Origin: Bombardia bombarda | Taxonomy: Eukaryota > Ascomycota > Sordariomycetes > Sordariales > Lasiosphaeriaceae | Assembly (NCBI GenBank): GCA_030512295.1 | Contig: JAULSR010000007.1 | Coordinates: 1,016,501-1,080,500, forward strand | Length of the DNA stretch: 64,000 nt | Reading direction: 5' to 3' | Shown here: positions 34,235 through 45,163 of the stretch, piece by piece | Position numbering within the stretch: the stretch's first letter is position 1 | How the letters are laid out: every line of letters begins with the position of its first letter | Notes under the pieces: model-generated | Database searches by the model: none | What the model was told of the DNA's origin: nothing | What the model saw: the letters and a program-made list of their open reading frames with translations, nothing else | Translations under genes and position numbers: made by a program

Positions 34235-35269
34235 TTAATAACCGCACGAACCGGCATAGACGACACCACCAGCAATGACGGGCCCAAAGTTGTAGTCCTC
34301 AATGCCCAGAGGACACAAGTCGCTCGTCGGGGCGCCCGCGAGCTGGACGCGCTTGGTGAGGAGCTGGCATTGGCCTCCGCTGAAGGTGCTGGCGACGCAG
34401 TTCTGCGTGGCCCGGCACTTTTCGCAGCAGTCTCTTCCGCTCGTTGCCGACACCACCGACACCGCATTTCCCTGCCCGTTGCCCGAAGCAATGTACATCT
34501 GGCCACAGTAGTCGATGGTGGGCACAGCCGTCTGGATCGTCGTCGACGTCGCATACTCTACCAGTGTTCTGGTCGATGTTTCGGTTGACGTCGACACCTC
34601 GATCTCGACGCTGGTCTCCGACATGATCTCCGTCGCGACGCTGGTCTCGGTTGCCGTCTCGGTGCTCGTGACCGATGCCGTGGCCTCGAGAAATACTGTC
34701 GTTGCCGAGATGCCGAGACAGCTGCACGCTGCCGAGAGCTTGGGGGCCTTGTGGTGCTTGGTGGGGTTCTTCTTGGTCAGGTCGACGCAGGTGGTCGTGT
34801 CGGCGAGTTGGCGCGGCGCCATGGTTGGCACTGCGGTGACTGTCACTGTTCTGGTCGTTACATCTCGCGAGATGGACGTCGCTACAACCGTGCCCGTCGT
34901 CTGTGTTGTTGACGTTCTATTTGCCCCGTCTGTCAGCTCTATCCCCGTGGAATGAATGCACCGCCCTGCTTCAGCTCACGTCAACTCGGTGGTTGTGATA
35001 ACGGTAGTGACCGCCTCGGTAGCGCCCACCGTCACGACAGGGGTGTTTGTGCTTGTGTAAACCGTCACGGCCTCGATGTCGAGATAGCTGCTGCAGAAAG
35101 CTGTCGCCTGCTCCGCTAGGCCAGCCACACACGTCTCGGGGATGGGCGTCAGGCAGGCAAGATACTCGATCACACCCAGGACGTTGCACTTGGCCGGCGT
35201 GAGAGCCGAAGCGAGTGATGGAAGCAGTCCCATGGACGCAGCCACGACGGCCGAGGTATTGTAATGCAT
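34235..35269 (-). CDS. Secreted Thr/Ser-rich protein with a PAN/Apple-like cysteine domain
   Basis: Two exons (34980..35269, 34235..34916; GTGAGC..TAG) give 323 aa. Residues 1-22 form a probable signal peptide ending near ASA. A small Cys-containing N-terminal part (about 25-65) is followed by a Thr/Ser/Val-rich stalk that is likely O-glycosylated (about 70-215, split by a CSCLG segment). The C-terminal about 80 residues carry the DCCEKCRATQNCVAS core and QCQLLTK, resembling a PAN/Apple fold, often used for protein or sugar binding on fungal walls. No GPI signal is apparent at the C terminus (YAGSCGY). A cell-wall or secreted adhesive role is inferred. It is the only obviously stalked extracellular protein in the window. 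Confidence 0.7.
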
Positions 35270-35894
35270 TTTCCCGACTGGTGATGTTTTGCGAGACTAT
35301 GTATCGTCTTCTTTTCGGTGGCGAGAAGGTCTATTGTTCACGAGCCAAGACGTTCGGCGCACAAGGCGAGAACCAAGAGTCAAGACTCGGCATCTGGGGC
35401 AGACTTCTCTTTTTATTCTACTGATGAAGTCTAGATGCTCATTTCCCCCGTTTCGCTAGTTCTGACCCCCCGTTCGCGTCCGGCATAGAAATGCTTGCGC
35501 CGCACGTGTCGCCATTGGTCGCGGTGGATAATCACGCCGCTTCCCCACGGCACGCTCGCCCGGAGGGGCAGCGCTTCTCACCAAGCTAGAGCTCAATCAG
35601 GGAGATAATCATACCAGACGGTTGGGTGACGGTTGGGTGACGGTTGGGTGACGGGGAAGCAATCCTGGCAACTGAAGCCCCTTGCTTCACCACTAGCGCG
35701 GTCCAGACTCCAGACCGGCTTGGATTTGCCAGCAATGGAGAAGACTTGGATTTCGCTGCCAAGATACGATACCGACACAGTGGTGTGGAGTGTTTCCCGT
35801 GCAGATGAGCATCTGTCAGTGAATCGAGTCGAATCATCCCAGAGTCTGATGTCTGATCAATATTTTTCTGATGCTACCCTAATACTACTCCTAT
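35270..35894. other. Intergenic spacer with a short tandem repeat
   Basis: Holds the promoter of the stalked secreted protein and the 3' flank of the small-protein gene, plus an 11-bp tandem repeat at 35620..35652 listed separately. Confidence 0.4.
35620..35652 (+). repeat. 11-bp tandem repeat, three units
   Basis: GGTTGGGTGAC occurs three times head to tail without change. Confidence 0.85.
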
Positions 35895-36494
35895 TCAGAC
35901 CTTGATGAATTCCCACGTAGTTTCCCCATCATATGTTACATGTAGTATTGATTGGCAAGTTCCTTTGCCCTGATGAACGGCTATCTTCAACATACGATCA
36001 TTGCCATCCGGCATCAGCAACAGGTAACCCCCATTTGGATGACGTCTCGGACAAATATATTCCCAGCTTTGATGGTGGCCAACCTGAGCTTGTATCGCAT
36101 GACTTTTGACCCGGCCCAAGTACTTTCCAGATACCGCGTTCCGAAAGCCCAGCCATCCACCTGTTTCGACACAGATCCAGTGCCAACTTCCCAACTGATG
36201 CTCGAGTGGCTCATCATTGCGTAGCTCAAGCACACCGTCGGCAAGGGTAAGTGCCTGTGCTTGACCGTTGGGGGATTTGACAACGATGATGACTGTGTCG
36301 CCCGGCCATGGGGCTGCGTCGTGGATAACGCTGGTGTGGCCCCAGCAACGACTCGTGCTTGTAGGTGTCGTGGGCCTCGAGGTAATGGTGCCGGTTGGGG
36401 TTGGGCAATCTGTACTGGCCGCTGATGTGACCGATGCTACATCGTCCGTATATTCGTCGTCGGTCTTCGCAGCCACATCGTTATCCTGGTCCAT
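35895..36494 (-). CDS. Small cytosolic beta-trefoil-like protein, family copy A (intact)
   Basis: Single-exon 199-aa protein. Residues 1-60 are acidic and Thr/Ser-rich, probably disordered. Residues about 61-199 form the shared domain: PWPGDTVIIVVK, then ALTLADGVLEL, WHWICVETGGWLGFRNAVSG, KYLG, SWEYICPRRHPNGGYLLLMP, a LKIAV strand and TTWEFIKV at the end. The alternating beta-strand and turn pattern and the repeated W-x-C plus FRN-SGKYLG units resemble beta-trefoil folds such as the fascin and lectin types; this is an inference. There is no signal peptide or membrane segment. Two related intact genes and two broken copies lie in the same window. Only this copy has the long acidic N terminus. 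Function unknown. Confidence 0.8.
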   Translation of the reverse strand: MDQDNDVAAKTDDEYTDDVASVTSAASTDCPTPTGTITSRPTTPTSTSRCWGHTSVIHDAAPWPGDTVIIVVKSPNGQAQALTLADGVLELRNDEPLEHQLGSWHWICVETGGWLGFRNAVSGKYLGRVKSHAIQAQVGHHQSWEYICPRRHPNGGYLLLMPDGNDRMLKIAVHQGKGTCQSILHVTYDGETTWEFIKV

Positions 36495-37429
36495 GGCGGG
36501 CTAGCAGGATCCTTTACACTCGTTAGGTTTCTAAATACACCCACATTGAGGCGCGTTATATGTGGAAAATAACGGAAAATGTTCACTTGCTGTTGGATAA
36601 ATTTTGGAAAATGCACGAACATGCGTGTGTGTGCTCGGTGCCTTGCAGGAAGGCACGCCAAAATGCCCTAGTATGACGCCTGGTCAATTAAACCTTCATA
36701 ACTCCCTAAGTACCTGGTACCCAGGTTCCATTTCCAAGTGCACCTGGGACCCACGCCTATCATCTGATAACCAGGCCGTTCCTTCCACTTTTTGCTATTT
36801 CCGGCACCCAGATAAGCATCTTGAACAGTATGAACTGCGAGGTTGTGTACTCGCACACATGTGCTGCAGCCAGTTCATGTTTTTGCGCAATCTCCAGCTA
36901 CCCCACCACCCGACCTCTTTCAGCTTCCCTCGTGTCGCTCTGCACCACGGATAGGCGCGAAATGCTAGCTGCTGCATCAAAGTCTCTTCAGGTCCTCGTA
37001 TCGCTTGGCAAAGGACCTGACATGGCAGGACCGTCGAGAAGTCGCCGCCTTTTGGCATGGAAGGATATCCGTGAGCGCAACTCTCCACGGGAGCCCGCCT
37101 GTCCCTTCTTGATGGCTAACGAGGAGCAGTACTATGGTAAAGGTAGGCAGACGAGGGGAGCGAATCGATCGACTTATTCTTCGCGGTTTAACAAGTTCAT
37201 CAGAGACAACAAATTCATCCTCACTGGCTATCGGTAAGAATACCACCACAGGCTCAAGTTCACACCTAACGCACATAATCGACCATGACTGCTAACTAAT
37301 ATCAGTCAAGCCTCGTTCTCGTACACGACGTCTCTCCAAAGCGTCATCGCCATTCACAATGAGACTGGTAACTAGAATAGACCGCACTTCCAACCACGAT
37401 TTACACCCCGGTATCATCACCTTCTGAAT
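36495..37429. other. Intergenic spacer
   Basis: Upstream of small-protein copy A. A CTAAGTACCTGGTACCCAGG patch lies at 36706..36726. Overlapping frames on both strands are unsupported. The missing N-terminal exon of the P450 remnant would lie here but was not recognised. Confidence 0.35.
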
Positions 37430-38825
37430 GGCATATCACATCGTGGTACCGTCTGCGTCACTTTCCTGGCCCAATTTTGGCACGGTTCTCGTATCTCTGG
37501 ATGTTGAAAGTTTGGTGGACCGGAAGACAAGGGGATGGTTATAGGGATATCAACAACAAGTATGGCTCGCCACTGACGCGCATCGGGCCCAACGACCTCA
37601 TCACAGACGACCCCGACTTGATCCGGCGCATGAACGCCGCGCGCAGCCCTTACCTCCGGAGTAATTGGTATGCCGGCATCCAGATGGATCCCAAGGGATG
37701 TTTGCTCATCGACGTGCTCGACACATCGGTCCACGATTTCCTCAAGTCCAGGCTCACCTTTGGGTACAGCGGGAAGGAGAACCTTGAGCTGTAAGGCAAC
37801 ATTAACGAGCAGGTGGTTTCATTGATCGACATGATCCAGACGAAGTACATCTCATCTGACGCCGGCAGCACAACCAAGCCGCTCGACCTGGCCAAGGCGA
37901 TCCAATACTTCACACTGGACTCGCTCACACGCGTTGCCTTTGGGCGGGCCTTTGGCTTCCTGGCCACCGAGTCGGACGTGTACGGCTATATCGACACCGT
38001 CAGGAAGCTGTTCCCCGTTCTCACGCTCATGACTGAGATGCCCCTCCTGCGGGCCATCGCCTACCACCCATGGATCATGGATCTCACGGGTCCCAAGGCG
38101 ACAGACCAGGTTGGGCTCGGCAAGCTGCTTGGGCTCGCAAAGGCCATGGTCGCAGAGCGATTTGGCCCCGACGCCAGGAACAAACAGGACATGCTGGGGG
38201 CCTTTGTGCGCCACGGCATCTCGCAGCGCCAGTGCGAGATTGAGATCCCGCCGCAGATTGCCGCCGGGTCCGACACGACCGCCACCGCCATCAGAGGCAC
38301 CATGCTGTACATCATCACCACGCGACGCGTTTATGACAGGCTGCAGAAGGAGATCGACGCCGCCATCGCAGCAGGAAAGATTTCGGATCCCGTCACCGCC
38401 GACCAGGGCAAGGGGCTGGAGTATCTGCAGGCGGTCATTTATGAGGGTCTGCGCATGCAGATTCCCTTCTCAGGGCTGCTGATGAAGGAGGCGCCACCTG
38501 GGGGAGACACGTACAATGGGCAGTACATTCCCGGTGGAACCAGGATTGGACATAATACGATAGCTATCATGCGTAACAAACGCATCTTTGGCGACGATGC
38601 CGAGGTTTTCCGACCTGAGCGGTGGCTGATGGTGGCTGATGGTGGCTGATGGTGGCTATGGTTGATGGATTGGTGCTAAACGATGACGGGCAAGTGCAGC
38701 TACTTCGCCGGTACGATTTTCAACTGATGAATCCCGAGAAACCGTGGGACTTGAAGAATTACAATTTGTATTTTCACTGGAACTTTTGGGCAAGGGTCAC
38801 GGAGCGCTTTCCAGGCGGAAAATAG
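37430..38825 (+). pseudogene. Cytochrome P450 remnant lacking the heme-binding loop
   Basis: Reads as a fungal microsomal P450 from RLRHFPGP onward. Present are SVHDFLKSRL, the I-helix motif AGSDTTATAIR, the K-helix ELR equivalent (YEGLRMQIPFSG) and FRPERW. Three defects are visible. The N-terminal membrane anchor is missing. An in-frame TAA at 37792..37794 interrupts YSGKENLEL and GNINEQV. After FRPERW the whole heme-cysteine loop (F-x2-G-x-R-x-C-x-G) is absent and replaced by a 10-bp tandem repeat and stops. The sequence then resumes in another frame as a normal P450 tail (RRYDFQLMNPEKPW to the stop at 38823). It resembles the pisatin demethylase / benzoate hydroxylase-like fungal groups. 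It cannot make an active enzyme. Confidence 0.85.
38621..38657 (+). repeat. 10-bp tandem repeat at the P450 deletion point
   Basis: GGTGGCTGAT occurs three times exactly, then a partial fourth unit, precisely where the heme loop should be encoded. Confidence 0.85.
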
Positions 38826-39090
38826 TAGAGAACGGAAGGAACGGTCTGATTATCGGATGACTGGTGTGGATCCCAGCCTCTGAGGTGCGATAGGATACCT
38901 CCAGTAAGATTGGCTTAGAAACAAAGATGGTTCCATCATATATCAAACACGTTTGTCCAATCGAACTTCTCCCCCTGAGCCGTTGCCTTTGGAATATATA
39001 TAGGTCCTAGGCTTCCCTGGAGCCTTGTAGCTAATATATTGCACTTCGCAACTTTCACGGCCTACCATAGCAGCACAACATATCGCCCCC

Positions 39091-39393
39091 ATGGGTAGTT
39101 GGCATTGGGTCTGTGTTGAAAAGGATGGATGGGTGGGGTTTCAGAACGCCGCGTCAGGGTAATATCTTAGACGGTGGGAAGACAAGAACGCGCTACATGA
39201 TGATATGACAGCTGAGGCTGGCCATCATAAGGGTTGGGAATACATTTGTCCGAAACCTCATCGAGACGGGGGCTACCTCCTGATGATGCCATGCCATACC
39301 GAGCTATTTACAGAAGGAAACTTTGACCGCCTCTTGAGGGTAACCGTCCTTTACAATAAAGACGACTCCAAATCAGGGCTTAGGTTTGAGTGA
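39091..39393 (+). pseudogene. Small beta-trefoil-like protein, family copy B (truncated, stop-interrupted)
   Basis: Begins ATGGGTAGTTGGCATTGG and reads SWHWVCVEKDGWVGFQNAASG, then an in-frame TAA (39160..39162) where copy A has the Lys of SGKYLG. The frame continues as YLRRWEDKN, GHHKGWEYICPKPHRDGGYL and a LLRVTVLY strand before a stop at 39391. It lacks the first third of the domain (PWP and following strands) and the W-E-F tail. A TATATATA element at about 38995 lies some 95 bp upstream, so a promoter may survive. It lies between the P450 and prenyltransferase remnants. Confidence 0.8.
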
Positions 39394-39909
39394 AGTGACT
39401 GGACCTAGGTGGCACCAGACCAGCGTAGATAGATCAGACAAGCCACAGCACTCGAACACCTAAACCATACCTAATATCAGCATTTACGTAATTGCCATTG
39501 ATCCCCTTGACATGGAAGCGGTCAAGCTAATCTATCTGTCTGCCATGGGATCCTTCCAGCCCTTAGCCATGTTATCGCGCCCCTGTCAGCACAGCAAAGA
39601 GGATCCGCGTTACCTCGCGACGGACCCCAGTCTAAAAGCTCTACCGACGCTCGCTTCGGCTTCATTCATGGTATCATTGGCTGCCGTAGAACCAAATCCG
39701 GGGCTCGAACAGACGATGGCATGTCTTGGACGACAGGTCCACTAGGGATTCAAACAAGACCACAGAATTCTCCTTGCTCAAAACCGCGTAAATATGTTGA
39801 TACAACTCCGAGTCTTTTCCGGTATGATTCTGCTCCGACTTGTCCATATTCCTTCTATCGTCTATATCCATCATCGACGCGAGGGCTAAAAAGCGCAATG
39901 GAGGGAGAC
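39394..39909. other. Spacer that may include decayed prenyltransferase 5' sequence
   Basis: Upstream of the recognisable prenyltransferase homology. Its frames are repeatedly interrupted and no homology could be named by eye. A minus-strand frame at 39674..39964 is open but has no motif. Confidence 0.35.
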
Positions 39910-40913
39910 CACCCTGTAGGCCTATTGTCAGGTACTCAGTTGAGTTGACAGAAGACGATGACAACGATGATATCCATCAATCCACAAAGCCATCATCGAC
40001 CGCTCCCATGTCAAGAAACGACACCCTTAGTCTGAAACGCTCATGGAATTGCCAGTGGCTTCGGCACTTCCAGCGCAGCTTCGAGTCTTCAGCCGGTCAA
40101 GCGCAGCCTGAAGAACAGACCAAAAGCCGCACCGGGCTATTCTACGGCTTCGACCTAGCCGAGTCAGAAAGCGACACAATGGGAAAGGTATACTTTTACC
40201 GTCGTGAGAAGTCAGGGTCACGTTTACCATGCTTCCCCGATCACTTAAGCGATCTCCTCAGTCCCCTAACTCCTGCAGGGCCGGCAGTCACTCGTAGGCC
40301 TGGGACTTTTCCGTCTATGGGCAGCTGAGACATCAACCAGCACCATCTACGCTTTCCTCGAAGTCTCAATCCCAGGCATCAACATCGCCGACGCCAGGAT
40401 GGCCCGCTTCAAGATCTACTACCGCAGTCGCCAGACCTCATTCGACAGCGTCGTCGCCAACCTTGCCCTAGGCGGCCTCTCGAAGCTCCCACCATCAGCG
40501 CTGGCGGATCTGAAGCATCTCTGGCATTTGATACTCGACACGCTGGACGTCGAATATGACAGCAACACATGCACGCCTCTACCGGCAATTGACCACGAGA
40601 CGGCAGGCATGCTCTACGACGCCGCCATCCGCCTCGGTGACCCAGTACCTGTTACAAAGGTGTACATCCCTGTGCGGCACTACGGCAGACAGAGTGACGG
40701 CGCGGTAATGGATGGGCTGGTGGAGTGGCTGCGGGAGAGTGGAAGCGACGTCTTTGGGGGGATTATGTCGCGGCCATGAGCTCCGTCTTTGACGCCAAGT
40801 CCCTGCGTGATGGACTGGGCATTCAAACATATCTCGGCGTGCAGGTCAACATGGATGGGTCGCTGCGGATCGTGTCGTATCTGAATCCGCAGCTAAGCAA
40901 GATGCAGTGCTAG
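39910..40913 (+). pseudogene. DMATS-type aromatic prenyltransferase remnant
   Basis: Shows the hallmarks of fungal indole prenyltransferases: YSVELTEDD, then GFDLAESESDTMGKVYFY, then ARMARFKIYYRSRQTSFDSV, KVYIPVRHYG with AVMDGLVEWLRE, and GIQTYLGVQVN with a SYLNPQ tail. These enzymes transfer dimethylallyl groups to tryptophan or related aromatics. Only about 300 of the usual about 430-460 residues are present; the N-terminal part is not recognisable. The frame between 40328 and 40399 can be rescued by an acceptor at 40280. A one-base deletion in the G-run at 40756..40761 shifts the frame before DYVAAMSSVF. The 3' end stops at 40911. Non-functional as it stands; the G-run shift alone could be a sequencing error. 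Confidence 0.7.
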
Positions 40914-41236
40914 ATTTGACATGAATGAGAGACCGGGAGCAGAGTGCACGTATGGGCTGGAGAAGTGATGGGTATCATTGATAGACAGACAGGTTCGGTA
41001 TCGAGTATTACATAGAGATTTTCGGATATAGGAGTTTTATGCCGGGTAAATAGGTAGGAATAGACTGGAGTCTAGACGGGGAAACAACGCATGACGCATG
41101 CATGTGCTTAGCCTCTACACCGTAGCAATGCATGCTTGCTAGGTACAGATATCCTGAGGCAAAAAGAAAAGACAGAAAACCCAACAGAGCGAAAGGTATC
41201 AGGGTATCAGGGCGTTGAATCGCCACAGTCAGTCAC
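40914..41236. other. Short spacer between convergent genes
   Basis: AT-rich 3' flanks; nothing else is seen. Confidence 0.4.
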
Positions 41237-43133
41237 TCATGAATTACCAACGTGCGTCCCATGAAACCCAAATCCCACCGCAAATCCCACCTCACCACGG
41301 CCCAGCTCCGTCATGGTCTTTGCGTCCAGGCACAGCAGGTAGCTGGTCCGGTTATGTCCATCTAGCACAACACTCAGCAGAGCGCCATCGTCTTCCTCTG
41401 TGCCTCCCGGACGGGGAATGAAAATGGCCTCTCCGGGGCTGTGCCCAGTCGGGTTATCCCAGAAGAGCACATCCTTCGTGAGCGTGTCCGTCTTGACGAT
41501 GCCATCCATGATCGTGCTGCGTCCCCGGTAGCACACACTGTACACGTAGCGATGGCGTCTGGTCGTGAATAGCGGGTTGATGGTGGGTAGCTCGCCCGCG
41601 TGTGGCGCGGGTATGGTGAGGATCTTTGCAGCCGTGCTCAACTTGTTAGGCGCCCTAGACGCTGTTGTTTCGCCCTCTGTTGCTGCCAAGGGAACCCTGA
41701 ATCGATACTGCGCCATATTCATCATGACATCCCGTCTTCGCTGTTCATTTCCCCAGAACTCTTTCTCGGCGCCGTCCTTCTGGAGAATCACGTCGTAATA
41801 CATGCTGTACATGACCTCTAGGGTGGGAAACTCGATAACCTCACAGAACAAACTGTTGGTCCCATCTACCAGATCCGTCTCATCACGCTCTTCAAACGCA
41901 TTAACAGTGTGGAAGAAGAAGCCCGCATCTGTGTCGAACTCTGCAACAACGCCCTTCCCATGCAGGCGGTCGACTACGAACCATTTGCACTTTTTGCTCG
42001 TGTCGAATGGCTCGATCGAGTCGAGCACGTTGCGCTCCCACAAGATTCGCATGCCGTTCATAGCGATGTGCGAGCTAGGGACGCACAGGATAACGTAGCT
42101 AGGTGAGAGGTAGAGACTGTGGATATAGGCGGCCCTGAGATCGGGGCGACGTATCGTTGCGAGGATCGACGTCTTGCCGGTCGACGCGCTCACCTGGAAA
42201 ACGCGGTATGTCGCGGTTCGCCCAAACTCAAGGTTGAAGTTGAATACATCGCCTGTGATGGGGTCGTGCTGTGCGTGGGCGCACGAAAGATGACCGAGAA
42301 GTGCTGGGTGCAGAGCTTTCTGCGTGGCAAACCCAATGGGCTCCAGGGTCTGCGGGTCGATTTGCTTCAGCATGGAGTTATCAGTTGATAGCCAAACTGT
42401 TCTGGGCAGCTTGGCTCGATGGCCACCGGACGAAACTGGGCCCTTTTCATCGCCTGTGCTAGTAGCCCCTTCTTTGGAACCCTCCCTCTTTCCGATGAGA
42501 TTCCCTTCCACCGCATCCAAGCCAGGGAAGTTGGGATGAACGGCAACGCTAATATTCTCTATCCATCTCTCTTCGGGCTTGGATTGCGTGGCGCGCCAAG
42601 TTGACATGACCTTGGAAAACAGGCCGAGACAGGGATCGCTGCGCTGGCCAAAGCTGTAATGCGTGCGGCTGCCGTGCTTTTTAATGTGCTCCACCATGTC
42701 GTCTCCCTGTCGTCGGGATGAATAGGTCATCTGCACTGTGCCGTTTTCATCGGACATAATCTCGAATCGGTGCGTGTGGGCGAGTCCATCGAACCAGTGG
42801 CTTGTATAGAATGTGCCCGATACAGTGTCCTCAACCTTGTAGACACCTGGGCCGGTTCGATAAAGAGAACCAGCCGCCCATGCGGGAATGTTGCCGGTTA
42901 TGGGGATGTTAATAGGGCCTCGCTCCTCGGTGAGGCCATCAAACTGATAAGGATAGTCAGTTTGGACTCAACAAGGCAGTGATTATGCGGAGAGAGGGGA
43001 AGCAATGGCGTACTCCAGCTTCATTGGGCCAATCTGCATATGCAGCGCCTGAATAGTTTTTAAGGGCATCCTCGAGATCTTCCTTCTCGTCTGCCTCAGT
43101 CCGGCGAAGTGGTCTGCTCTTAGTGCTGGCCAT
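41237..43133 (-). CDS. Carotenoid oxygenase (RPE65/CCO family)
   Basis: Iron(II) dioxygenase that cleaves a C=C bond in carotenoids or stilbenes. Two exons (43014..43133, 41237..42943) give 608 aa. The start is MASTKSRPLRR, and the join (GTACGC..CAG) restores NEAGFDGLTEERGPINIP followed by AAGSLYRTGPG, a typical N terminus. The four iron-binding histidines can be placed in LSCAHAQHDPITGD, AYIHSLYLS, FFFHTVNAFEE and the C-terminal GFHGTHV. The substrate cannot be read from sequence; fungal members cleave beta-carotene, torulene or resveratrol. No signal peptide is seen. The gene appears intact beside two broken biosynthetic genes (P450, prenyltransferase), so it may be a survivor of the same locus or unrelated. 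Confidence 0.85.
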
Positions 43134-45163
43134 TATAACGGGTTTGTGATCTTGTTCTGCTCTTTGTTTCGGTCGTCGGGCTCCTGATTTTCTCGAGCAA
43201 ATTTGAAAAAAAAAATGAAGCACTATCTCTCAATAAATATGTAACAAGCTTGGTTTCAAAGTTAGGTTAGTCACAGGCATGGGCGGCGGCGAGTCGCCGT
43301 CATCATCGTGACAAACATTTCGAGGATGGCGGCCAGACAAGACATAGACATACAGGTGGTATTAAGAACTGTGTAGGTATTGTAACTGCGGTCAAAGCCT
43401 GTTAGCTGGCTTCTTAATCGGGACGGGAGAAGCCAAGAATCGCCAATAAACGTCAATTTCGGCACGTGGTGGCGTCGTCAAAAAGGATGCGGGACGAAGC
43501 GAGAATAAAGGAGGGCGAACCACTGTGAGTGTATTGGAATGACTGACGTAGACTGAATGATGGGTCGTGGTGATGTATTAGCCCTAGCATAGGGGGCCGC
43601 TATATCCGCTGCTTGGGGGGGTTGTTCGCTTAGGCAGCGCTGTGGATGGTTGAATGAATCGTGGTCGCGAAGCTGCTGAAATATCCGTGGTTACGGACGA
43701 CAGCCACGACGAACCACGGAGCCTCGATCTCGAGTAGGAGCAAGGTGGTGGAGACCATTGTGGGGGCTAGGGTTGAAGATATTTGGGAGACGGTTTTCCT
43801 TGGATGTGCTTGCCTCCCTCCCCATAAACATGATGGATGAGCCGCCTGCAGCTTGCTCTGCAGGCTGCAGGGCCAAGTGAATGCCGGATGTCCTCCGCCT
43901 TCGTACCTTCCTAGAAGGTGATAATGGAGGTGGAGTTGGGATTTAAGGAAACGATGGATGTGAGGAGATTTCCTGCCAATGGGCGTGTCTCTCGCTCAAA
44001 CCGAGCCCCACAATCCCAGATAAGTTCTACGCTATCGATACCAAGAGTCTCCCTGGGGGGGGGGGGGGGGGGCTGCCCTTGCGACATGACGCATCACGCC
44101 AAAACGGTTCTGGAGACCTGACCCTTGAGATCCTCGGAGCCTCGGTTCTAAGTCTAACTTGCCACCCAATTGTATGTTGTGGATTTGCAGTTTTCAAAGT
44201 TGAACAGGCAGATTTAGCCAGGCCTTTGTATGCAGCGACAGGAACGCCGTGATGGGATGGCACATCGTCTACAGAAATAACCGAAACCAATGACCGTAGT
44301 TTCCCGTCGTCCTTTCCAGATCTGCCCCGTATGACAGACAGCAGTAGGTGGACGGCAAAAATGCAGGGTGCGACCCCAAGATGTCGGCCCAGATGCTTCG
44401 ATTCGCCGAATCCAAGCGACGGTTTTAATGGCCGGAAACAAAAACAGGCGAGTTGGGCAACAGCTGCTCGTCACCCCCGTGCGTGCGTGCATTTCTGCAT
44501 TTTCCATAGCACCTGGACTTAATTACGGGCGTTTGTCTTCAACTCGATGGTCTGCGTCTCGAAACAGGGCAAGCTAAGCGAGGACGCGCCATGTAGCTTA
44601 CGCCATAAAGCTCGGCGACGCGCTATCCGTGCAATCGGAATCCGCCCTGACAGGCGCTTTGGGGTTTTGACAACGGCCCTGTAGGGTGTGCCCCAAGTGC
44701 TTTTTTAAAGACGACTTCGCCGGCAATCAGCTCACGGATTCTCGTCACCAAAATTGATTTTCATGAAAATGCCATGACATATCATATCTGTTGAGACTTG
44801 TAAGATCATTTGAACAGACGAACGGCCTGCAGAAAGCTAGGTATCTAAACAAAGCTCAACCACATCTCGAACTGAAGGAAAATTGGTGCTTTTTGGATAG
44901 CATTGGAATCAAGTAACCTTAAAATTAACCACGCTCAATGAATACGAATAAAGAAAGCTATTGTCTGGTTGAAATTAGATGGTGGATGAAAGAAATCATA
45001 GGAAGTACGGCACGAGGCAACAAGTCTGCGGAAGTTGGAAGATATGAGCACCTCTCATGGCCACCAGCAAGACATCTAGCATTCTAAACCGTGATCCACA
45101 CAAACCACCTTCAAATATTCTATTATGACTGTCCGACCTACCTGGCATGTCATCCTTCCCCAC
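43134..45163. other. Large gene-free spacer
   Basis: About 2 kb. It carries a G20-type homopolymer at about 44053..44073. Frames on both strands are short and overlapping. No RNA gene or transposon feature is seen. Confidence 0.45.
44053..44073 (+). repeat. Poly-G tract
   Basis: About 20 consecutive G, interrupted by no other base in the listing. Length is likely unstable and error-prone in assembly. Confidence 0.8.

Noticed and set aside
39674..39964. Minus-strand frame opposite the prenyltransferase remnant
   Set aside because: It overlaps the plus-strand homology and has no motif of its own.
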